A DNA stretch of 5,420 nt from Treponema sp. UBA1798 (lineage in GTDB: Bacteria > Spirochaetota > Spirochaetia > Treponematales > Treponemataceae): assembly GCA_002319875.1 (NCBI GenBank), contig DCFS01000104.1, positions 1 to 5,420 on the forward strand, read 5' to 3'. Each line of letters begins with the position of its first letter. Positions within the stretch are counted from its first letter, which is position 1. The position numbers and the translations under genes were made by a program. The notes beneath the pieces are model-generated. The model worked only from the letters and a program-made list of their open reading frames with translations. It ran no database searches and was not told the DNA's origin. Of this stretch, positions 1 to 5,420 are shown piece after piece.

Positions 1-1778
1 TCTACTTCTTTTACCAGCGCTGCAATGCTTTCACTGTTCTTCTCGCTGATACCGTTGATCCGGTTTACATTATCTGCAATTTTTTCTGCACCGGAAGCAA
101 TCTCGTTCACACCCTGCGCAAATTCATTCGTTATTTTTTCCAGATTTCCGCTTTCCCTGATAATTTCACCGCTTCCGGAATGAATTCCATCCGATCCTGA
201 TTTTACCTTCGCCGTGATGTCATTGAGTTCACTGACGACATTAAGTATTTCCTTTCCGCCGGTACTCTGTTCAGCCATCGCATTCTGAATTCCATGTTCG
301 TTATCAGCCACAGTCTTTATCTTTTCATTGATAGTAACAAACTGGCTGAAAACTGAATCAGTCGATTGCGTTATCCGGTCCATGGCTTCCTTGATTTTTT
401 TCAGCGAAGTGGAAACGGTTTTCGACTGCTTTCCGGACGATTCTGCGAGTTTACGTATTTCATCCGCTACAACGGCAAATCCCTGCCCCCATTTTCCCGC
501 GTGAGCCGCTTCTATTGCAGCATTCATCGACAGGAGATTTGTCTGGCTCGCGATATTCTGGATAACACTGCTTATATCAAGCAGGACTTCCGATTCTTTT
601 GCAATTTCACGGATACTGCCTGAAACCTTCTCAAGATCACCACGTCCGGACTCCGACTCATGAAGAAGCTGCTGCATATTTTCCGTATTTTTTTCAAGTG
701 TAGACGTTACCGAAGATATGTTGGCTATCATTTCTTCAATAGCTGCCGAAGAATGGGATACATTCGTACTCTGCTGCCCGATGTGACCGATAAGCACTTC
801 TATAGTATGGGCGATTTGCTCTATAGCAGCGTGAGTCTCCGTAACGCTTGCAGACTGCGATTCCGTTTTCGACTTCATGTTGCCGATATTGGAGGAAATC
901 TGGCTTACTGCCGCCGCTGTTTCATTCATACTCGACGCAAGAACATCGCTGATATTCTGAAGCGCCCCTGCCTGTTTTTTTATTGCTGCCACCAGCGTCG
1001 CTATTTTATCAAGCATCAGATTCAGATGGGATGCCATAACCGCTGTTTCATCCGTAGTCCGGATGACGACACGTTTCGTGAGGTCTCCATTCCCTGTTGA
1101 CAGCAGGCTGAGGACACTGACATTTCTTTCCATCGGTTCGGTTATCTGCCTGACTAAAAGTATACAGTTAAAAACGGCGATCGCAAAAGAAATAACAAGA
1201 ACCGTCAGTTCATGCCGGACCAGTACGCCGATGTCAAGATTTACACCGGCACCGGTAATAAAGGCAAGGGTAAAAATAAAGAAAAAGCATAGTGCGCCGA
1301 AAAAGGTGTATAACGTACAGATACCGATTTTCCATTTCAGCCGGATCACAGGTTTTGTAAAATGCTGCTCCGTATCGGTGATATACGCTTCCAGCATCCT
1401 GGTTGTAAGTATCAGATGAGGAACGGAAAAAAGGAACACCAGAGGTATACAAAGCAAATTTGCGAAAAGGATCTGCCGGAGCGAGAGGGAGGAAACACCT
1501 ATAAGCCCGGAATCAGGCCCCAGTACGGAAAATATGAATACAGAGATCATATAAAAAGCCGGCAGGGTCCGCACTTTTTTCATATCGTTCAGTTTATTTC
1601 TGATAACGAAAAACATGGCAGCCATAAACGCCAGAGCGTAAAGCGGTTGTACCGGGTTGGTAACGACAGCAGTAAAATCCTTTCCCGTCAGAATGCCACT
1701 GTAATTAACAAAGAAATTCCATGCAACCGGTGGAACAAGATATCCGGTCATATAAAGAATAAATAAATTTTTTTTCAT
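1..1778 (-). CDS. Methyl-accepting chemotaxis protein, six-TM N-terminus (C-terminus cut by window edge)
   Basis: Chemoreceptor that passes a stimulus to the CheA/CheW array to bias flagellar rotation. The frame is open for 592 codons from ATG at 1778 and runs off position 1, so the C-terminal end is missing. The protein starts MKKNLFILYMTGYLVPP. Hydrophobic segments lie near residues 5-24, 45-59, 73-88, 103-124, 151-177 and 191-209, with only short loops and no large periplasmic ligand domain. A HAMP-like stretch follows (about 210-262; ITEP, then GDLTKRV). The signalling domain includes possible methylation helices (ETAAAVSQI, AIEQIA, AIEEMIANIS) and the conserved hairpin tip around 410-445 (NLLSMNAAIEAAHAG, GFAVVADEIRKLAE), with Trp430 in the GKWGQGF turn. 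A GGGAG ribosome site sits 8 nt before the ATG, and no upstream ATG competes. The class is certain from the tip; the signal sensed is unknown. The gene is divergent from the sensor kinase. Confidence 0.95.
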   Translation of the reverse strand, partial: MKKNLFILYMTGYLVPPVAWNFFVNYSGILTGKDFTAVVTNPVQPLYALAFMAAMFFVIRNKLNDMKKVRTLPAFYMISVFIFSVLGPDSGLIGVSSLSLRQILFANLLCIPLVFLFSVPHLILTTRMLEAYITDTEQHFTKPVIRLKWKIGICTLYTFFGALCFFFIFTLAFITGAGVNLDIGVLVRHELTVLVISFAIAVFNCILLVRQITEPMERNVSVLSLLSTGNGDLTKRVVIRTTDETAVMASHLNLMLDKIATLVAAIKKQAGALQNISDVLASSMNETAAAVSQISSNIGNMKSKTESQSASVTETHAAIEQIAHTIEVLIGHIGQQSTNVSHSSAAIEEMIANISSVTSTLEKNTENMQQLLHESESGRGDLEKVSGSIREIAKESEVLLDISSVIQNIASQTNLLSMNAAIEAAHAGKWGQGFAVVADEIRKLAESSGKQSKTVSTSLKKIKEAMDRITQSTDSVFSQFVTINEKIKTVADNEHGIQNAMAEQSTGGKEILNVVSELNDITAKVKSGSDGIHSGSGEIIRESGNLEKITNEFAQGVNEIASGAEKIADNVNRINGISEKNSESIAALVKEV

Positions 1779-1786
1779 AATTCAAG

Positions 1787-1791
1787 CTCCC
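1787..1791 (-). promoter_or_regulatory. Ribosome binding site of the chemoreceptor gene
   Basis: On the minus strand GGGAG stands 8 nt before the ATG at 1778 (GGGAG-CTTGAATT-ATG). It supports this start over the next in-frame ATG (codon 10, inside the first membrane helix). Confidence 0.75.
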
Positions 1792-1807
1792 ATGATGCAT
1801 CAGGAAA

Positions 1808-1836
1808 AGTATAAACCCATTATATCGGTTTTACAA
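1808..1836 (-). promoter_or_regulatory. Candidate sigma-70-type promoter for the chemoreceptor gene
   Basis: Read on the minus strand: -35 TTGTAA (1836-1831), a 17-bp spacer, then -10 TATACT (1813-1808). The -35 matches TTGACA at 4 of 6 bases and the -10 matches TATAAT at 5 of 6. Transcription would begin near 1801, giving a leader of about 23 nt with the GGGAG site in it. A perfect TATAAT (1824-1819) lies inside the spacer but has no good -35 at 16-18 bp, so the true -10 is uncertain. The -35 is within the 10-bp sequence shared with the kinase promoter, which raises my confidence. Confidence 0.5.
1822..1829 (-). promoter_or_regulatory. Possible sigma-28 (flagellar sigma) -10 element
   Basis: ACCGATAT on the minus strand matches the sigma-28/sigma-D -10 consensus GCCGATAT/GCCGATAA at 7 of 8 or 6 of 8 bases, and chemoreceptor genes are typical members of this regulon. 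The only upstream TAAA (1852-1849) is 19 bp away, whereas about 15 bp is usual, so the -35 half is poor. This is an alternative to the sigma-70 call, not an addition to it. Confidence 0.25.
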
Positions 1837-1943
1837 TAAAAAATTTCTTTTACATTCAGAAGCCCTTACAAACGCCTCTGAATACCTGCCCTTTCCCTGT
1901 ACAGAAAAAACAGGCATTTATCCAAACTTTTCCTTGTAAAACC
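1827..1943. repeat. Perfect 10-bp inverted repeat covering both divergent -35 regions
   Basis: GGTTTTACAA at 1827-1836 is the exact reverse complement of TTGTAAAACC at 1934-1943, with 97 bp between the arms. Each arm supplies TTGTAA as the -35 of the promoter reading outwards, and in both cases a -10-like hexamer follows 17 bp later. A partial third copy, TTGTAAGG, lies on the minus strand at 1871-1864. The arms could be only similar promoters, or binding sites for a regulator common to both genes. Confidence 0.6.
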
Positions 1944-1962
1944 CTTAAAACAGAATTATCAT
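1934..1962 (+). promoter_or_regulatory. Candidate sigma-70-type promoter for the sensor kinase operon
   Basis: -35 TTGTAA (1934-1939; 4 of 6 bases of TTGACA), 17-bp spacer, -10 TATCAT (1957-1962; 5 of 6 bases of TATAAT). Transcription would start near 1969, just before the purine-rich ribosome site, so the leader would be only about 15-20 nt. It mirrors the promoter of the divergent chemoreceptor gene. Confidence 0.5.
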
Positions 1963-1969
1963 TATGCAT

Positions 1970-1981
1970 GGGAAGGGAAGG
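1970..1981 (+). promoter_or_regulatory. Doubled ribosome binding site of the sensor kinase gene
   Basis: GGGAAGGGAAGG is a direct repeat of GGGAA followed by GG, so two Shine-Dalgarno-like cores lie in tandem. The first core (1970-1977) is spaced correctly for ATG 1984, the second (1976-1981) for ATG 1990, two codons later in the same frame. The site therefore does not decide between starts Met1 and Met3. Confidence 0.65.
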
Positions 1982-1983
1982 TC

Positions 1984-4911
1984 ATGCCTATGATTAAAAA
2001 AGTTTTCCGTCATGCGGCCTGCCTCATCGCGTTCTTCGGCCTGTGCTGTTTTTCTGTATATACAAATACTTTCGAACAGATCAGGGCAGGTTTTTTCCCG
2101 ATGAACGGCTATCATATGACAGGTACGTCGGGAACGAAAAGCGGATACGGATACGAGCTGCTTCAGTACATGGCCCGATATACTGACTGGAAGTTCTGCT
2201 ATACAGGATATGATTCCTCCTTTTCAGAATGCATTGATATGCTTGCATCCGGGAAAATAGACATTCTCACCTATGTTCCGAAAACAGCTGCGTTTGAAAA
2301 ACTGTTCGATTTCTCGGATATACCGGTCGCCGACAGCGAAACAATTTTTACCGTCCGGCTATCCTGGCCGGAAGCGGTACAAATCAAGGAAGGGAATTTC
2401 GAAGTCCTGACAAAAATGCGTATAGGTATGGTCCGCAGGACTGTACAAAATGCAGACTTTTGTACCTACCTCTTTTCTCATGTTCCTGCTATGCGGGAAA
2501 CTGACAGGAAAACAATTTCTGCTGCGGTCAGTGCAGGCAATATCAGTCCGGGAGAACCGTTATGTTCAGGTATCGTCTGGTTCAATACCGACAGAGATAT
2601 GTTTTCTGCCCTCGATAACGAGGCCATAGAGGCTGCAGTAAGCGAAGATGTATCTTCTTCCGGAACGGAAGTATTCCATATTCACACCGGTATAAAAACA
2701 CCGGTATATGCGGTCGTAAAAAAAGGAAATTCAGGATTACTAAGGCAGATAAACGAAAGTCTGAATCAGACCGTCATTTATTATCCCGACTTCAGGACCG
2801 TTCTCAGGGGAAAATTTTTCGGCGATGCAAAAAAACAGCAGGTTCAGTTAACGGCTGCAGAAAAGGCATATATAGAAAATCTTTCCCGTTCAAAGACATC
2901 AGTCAGCGTTATCATTCTTCCGGATGCATATCCGCTGAGCAATTCTGATCCGGAAACCAGAGACGGAATAGCTTACAATATCCTCGATACGCTCACTTCG
3001 CAGACAGGTATTACCTTCCGGATTATTCCGTGCGCAACCAGAAAGCAGTATTCCGAAGCGGAAGCCGATCCGGGAACACAAATAACGCTTGTAAACACAA
3101 TGAACAGTTTTTCTGCAGAACAGAAAGGTTATAAACTGACTAAACAATATTATACAGCAGGGCTGGGGCGGATATCACGCAGGGAAACTACGGCATATCG
3201 TACTGTAGCGACACTCAGACACGGAACTATCACAAAAGACTTTGTTCAGACAAAATTTTCTCCCAATATGATAGTATATTTCGATACGGTGCAGGAGTGC
3301 CTTGAAGCCGTAAAAACCGGAGAATGCGATATTTTCTTTCTGCGTCTGGAAGAAGCCGGGTACCGTCTGTCTCTCGAATATTCCAATACGCTCACGATAG
3401 ATCCTGTCGCCGGTTACAATTGGAACGTACAGATCGGTGTACGCAATACAACAGACCCGGCTTTATATTCGATCATAAATAAGTATGTCTACTATGTAAT
3501 TGCACCATCGATGAGCCAGCTGGTCAACAGATACACACTGTCGAACAAAATAAGGCCGCAGACATGGCAGATGTTTGCATACAGAAACCCGATGAAAATG
3601 CTGTTCGTTGTCGTCATTTTTTTTCTGCTGATAATCGGGCTCGTCATACAGTCCGGCCGTATGGTAAAAATGAAGCAGAAGCAATTGTATCTGAGGAAAA
3701 TAGAACAGGCTCTCGAATCGGCAAAAAAAGCAAACACGGCAAAATCTGACTTTATGGCACGTATGAGCCACGATATGCGCACACCCATGAACGCGATAAT
3801 CAGCTTTGCCCTGTTCGGCCAGAAAGAATCCTCTGATGAAAAAACCAGACGATACTTTGACCATATCGAAGACAGCAGTAAATATCTTATGGGACTTATT
3901 AACGACGTTCTCGACATGCAGAAACTGGAAAGCGGGAAGGTTCATCTTGATCCCGATTATATAGAAATGGATCCATTCTACAATCAGATAGAAAATATGA
4001 TCAAAGCGCAGGCAGACAAAAAACAGATCAGCCTTACCGTCGTAAAAACAGGAGATCATGTTGCATATGCATATATAGACAGACTGCGGCTCGAACAGAT
4101 ACTGGTAAATGTTCTGAACAATGCGGTAAAATACACCTATCCAGGCGGTAAAATTCTCTGGCAGATACATTATTACTGGAATGAGGACAGTGAACTGATT
4201 GTCCGGTACACGGTTACCGACAACGGCGTAGGTATTTCTCCGGAATATATTACAAAAATATTCGAACCGTTCGAACAGGAATATAATGAACTTTCCCGTT
4301 CGGAAACGGGAACCGGTCTCGGCCTCGCTATCGTTAAAAATCTGGTTACCAGCATGAATGGAAGCATATCGGTCACCAGCGAACGGAGAAAAGGTTCCTC
4401 CTTCTATATCGAATTACCGGCCAATGCGGTAAGCAGTGAACAGTTTTTATCAAACAGGAAACAGGAACCGGTAATTCTTGCAGGAAAGGATCTGAAACAG
4501 CTGGAAGGTAAACGAATATTATTATGCGAAGACAACAGCCTGAACAGTCTTATTGCAGCTAAACTGCTGACCGATAAAAACATGATCGTTGAAATCGCAG
4601 AAGATGGAAGACAGGCGCTGGAACTTTACAGAAGACGGTCTCCCGGATATTATGATGCGGTCCTTATGGATATACGTATGCCAGTCATGGACGGTCTTGC
4701 GACGGCTTCAGCAATACGTGCATCAGGCAGAAGTGATGCACATACTGTTGCGATCATAGCCCAGTCGGCTAATGCCATGTCGGAAGATATTACGGAAAGC
4801 AGGAAGGCCGGAATGGATGACTATATAATAAAACCGATTGATCCTGATCAAATGTACGCTGTCCTCCTGAAATGCATTCTGCTGAAAGAAGGGCGGGAAA
4901 CGAACAAATGA
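1984..4911 (+). CDS. Hybrid sensor histidine kinase with two tandem periplasmic solute-binding domains and a receiver
   Basis: Membrane sensor that should autophosphorylate on ligand change and pass phosphate to its own receiver. The 975 residues are, in order: signal anchor (basic IKK, hydrophobic 11-25); SBP_bac_3-like domain 1 (about 30-265; SGYGYELL, FSDIP); SBP_bac_3-like domain 2 (about 303-520; DGIAYNILDTLTSQTG); transmembrane helix 540-557; basic, probably coiled linker 558-588; HisKA with SHDMRTPMNAI and phospho-acceptor His596; HATPase with N-box Asn713, G1 box DNGVGI from Asp746, FEPFEQ at 760 and G2 box GTGLGLAIV from 776; receiver 843-967 with acidic pair Glu849/Asp850, phospho-acceptor Asp896 (LMDIRMPVMDG), Ser928 in place of the usual switch Thr, and Lys950 (KPID). 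All catalytic residues are present. The layout resembles BvgS/EvgS but has no PAS and no Hpt domain. Start may be Met1 or Met3. The ligand is unknown. It overlaps the next gene by 4 bp. Confidence 0.95.
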   Translation: MPMIKKVFRHAACLIAFFGLCCFSVYTNTFEQIRAGFFPMNGYHMTGTSGTKSGYGYELLQYMARYTDWKFCYTGYDSSFSECIDMLASGKIDILTYVPKTAAFEKLFDFSDIPVADSETIFTVRLSWPEAVQIKEGNFEVLTKMRIGMVRRTVQNADFCTYLFSHVPAMRETDRKTISAAVSAGNISPGEPLCSGIVWFNTDRDMFSALDNEAIEAAVSEDVSSSGTEVFHIHTGIKTPVYAVVKKGNSGLLRQINESLNQTVIYYPDFRTVLRGKFFGDAKKQQVQLTAAEKAYIENLSRSKTSVSVIILPDAYPLSNSDPETRDGIAYNILDTLTSQTGITFRIIPCATRKQYSEAEADPGTQITLVNTMNSFSAEQKGYKLTKQYYTAGLGRISRRETTAYRTVATLRHGTITKDFVQTKFSPNMIVYFDTVQECLEAVKTGECDIFFLRLEEAGYRLSLEYSNTLTIDPVAGYNWNVQIGVRNTTDPALYSIINKYVYYVIAPSMSQLVNRYTLSNKIRPQTWQMFAYRNPMKMLFVVVIFFLLIIGLVIQSGRMVKMKQKQLYLRKIEQALESAKKANTAKSDFMARMSHDMRTPMNAIISFALFGQKESSDEKTRRYFDHIEDSSKYLMGLINDVLDMQKLESGKVHLDPDYIEMDPFYNQIENMIKAQADKKQISLTVVKTGDHVAYAYIDRLRLEQILVNVLNNAVKYTYPGGKILWQIHYYWNEDSELIVRYTVTDNGVGISPEYITKIFEPFEQEYNELSRSETGTGLGLAIVKNLVTSMNGSISVTSERRKGSSFYIELPANAVSSEQFLSNRKQEPVILAGKDLKQLEGKRILLCEDNSLNSLIAAKLLTDKNMIVEIAEDGRQALELYRRRSPGYYDAVLMDIRMPVMDGLATASAIRASGRSDAHTVAIIAQSANAMSEDITESRKAGMDDYIIKPIDPDQMYAVLLKCILLKEGRETNK

Positions 4912-5420
4912 TCCAGCGGTCAGTACTGTTGTTTCCTGATTTTCCGGATATCAGAGATATAGAACTTATACGCAGCAGATTCGATCCTGCATATACGAAA
5001 ATCAGGCCGCATATAACGCTTGTTTTTCCATTTTATTCCGATTCGTCATCAGAAGAAATACACCGTGCTGTACAAACCTGTATCACAGGAATTCCGGCCT
5101 TCACTCTTACGCTGCACGAAATTTCCATCAAAAATACATTTCTTTTCCTGCTGCCGTCAGCAGGAAAAGACAGCATCTCCGCACTGTTTCACGCACTGTA
5201 TACAGGCTATTTCAGCCCATACCTTCCTCCTGTACTCCGCGAGGAACAGTTCATTCCGCATATGACAATAGGCACCTGTACCGCAGAGACCGGACGGCAG
5301 CGCATTCTGGAAGCAAAATCACTTCTTGGTAACTATACAGCATGGATAGATACCGTATACGTCGAAACCATAGAAGCCGACAGCCGGTCGGTTATAGAAT
5401 CAAGACTTACCCTTTGCAGG
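4908..5420 (+). CDS. 2'-5' RNA ligase / 2H phosphoesterase family protein (3' end cut by window edge)
   Basis: Predicted cytosolic enzyme of the 2H superfamily, whose LigT-type members open 2',3'-cyclic phosphates or join RNA ends through 2'-5' bonds. The start ATG overlaps the kinase stop codon (ATGA), which implies one transcript and coupled translation; a purine-rich GGGCGGG lies 10 nt upstream. The frame is open for exactly 171 codons to the window end, close to a full family length, so little is probably missing. Both signature H-x-T motifs are present: PHITLVFP (His35, Thr37) and PHMTIG (His118, Thr120). They are 83 residues apart, as expected for LigT-like proteins, and each is preceded by a proline. 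The N-terminal strand SVLLFPDF also fits. The true substrate cannot be read from sequence: cyclic-phosphate RNA ends, ADP-ribose 1'',2''-cyclic phosphate and other cyclic nucleotides are all possible in this superfamily. Confidence 0.85.
   Translation, partial: MIQRSVLLFPDFPDIRDIELIRSRFDPAYTKIRPHITLVFPFYSDSSSEEIHRAVQTCITGIPAFTLTLHEISIKNTFLFLLPSAGKDSISALFHALYTGYFSPYLPPVLREEQFIPHMTIGTCTAETGRQRILEAKSLLGNYTAWIDTVYVETIEADSRSVIESRLTLCR

Noticed and set aside
366..1766. Plus-strand open frames at 366-623, 660-1100, 1063-1419 and 1362-1766
   Set aside because: All are antisense to the chemoreceptor, whose minus-strand frame is continuous and has clear MCP motifs. The plus-strand products have low-complexity composition and no domain.
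1897..1904. Palindrome CTGTACAG in the intergenic region
   Set aside because: An 8-bp palindrome alone is weak, it is not centred between the two promoters (midpoint near 1885), and no second copy was seen.
1885..1914. Possible stem CCTG...CAGG with a run of A or T (terminator or hairpin)
   Set aside because: The stem is only 4 bp with a loop over 20 nt, and it lies between divergent promoters where no transcript is expected to end.
1791..1973. Similarity between minus-strand ATGCATCATGGGAG and plus-strand ATTATGCATGGGAAG
   Set aside because: The match needs gaps and is mostly the ribosome-site purines plus a short TGCATG-like stretch. It is too weak to call a second inverted repeat.
3463..4170. 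Long minus-strand open frame (235 codons) inside the kinase gene, plus shorter ones at 2899-3147, 3492-3917 and 4173-4376
   Set aside because: They lie antisense to the HisKA/HATPase and sensor domains of an intact, motif-complete kinase. Their translations are rich in Cys, Phe and His with no recognisable domain, and no ribosome site was seen.
5020..5265. Plus-strand 81-codon open frame
   Set aside because: It is out of frame inside the 2H phosphoesterase gene, whose frame carries both H-x-T motifs and stays open to the window end.

Overview
The window looks like a piece of a motile, signalling-rich bacterial chromosome. A spirochaete of the Treponema type is my best guess. This rests on the style of the chemoreceptor signalling tip, a tandem-sensor hybrid kinase of the kind common in treponemes and clostridia, and moderate base composition with AT-rich promoters. 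It is an impression, since nothing in the window fixes the taxon (such as rRNA).

Layout: three genes, two of them cut by the window edges. (1) On the minus strand, from 1778 down past position 1, runs a methyl-accepting chemotaxis protein with a six-helix membrane-embedded N-terminus, a HAMP-like segment and a classical MCP signalling domain. Its C-terminus lies outside the window. (2) A 205-bp divergent intergenic region (1779-1983) holds two head-to-head promoter candidates. Both use the same 10-bp sequence TTGTAAAACC at the -35 position, so it forms a perfect inverted repeat, and in both a -10 box follows 17 bp after the TTGTAA hexamer. (3) On the plus strand, 1984-4911 encodes a complete hybrid sensor histidine kinase: signal anchor, two tandem periplasmic solute-binding (SBP_bac_3/Venus-flytrap) domains, one transmembrane helix, HisKA, HATPase and a C-terminal receiver. 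(4) At 4908 a 2H-phosphoesterase (2'-5' RNA ligase/LigT-like) gene starts, overlapping the kinase stop by 4 bp (ATGA). It stays open to the window end, with 171 codons visible.

How they may work together: the shared promoter architecture suggests that the chemoreceptor and the kinase are controlled together. The kinase carries its own receiver but no Hpt domain, and no partner Hpt or DNA-binding regulator is in the window, so its phosphorelay must finish elsewhere. The 2H phosphoesterase is translationally coupled to the kinase, an unusual pairing that is the main functional puzzle here. No RNA genes, mobile elements, CRISPR arrays or clear terminators were seen.
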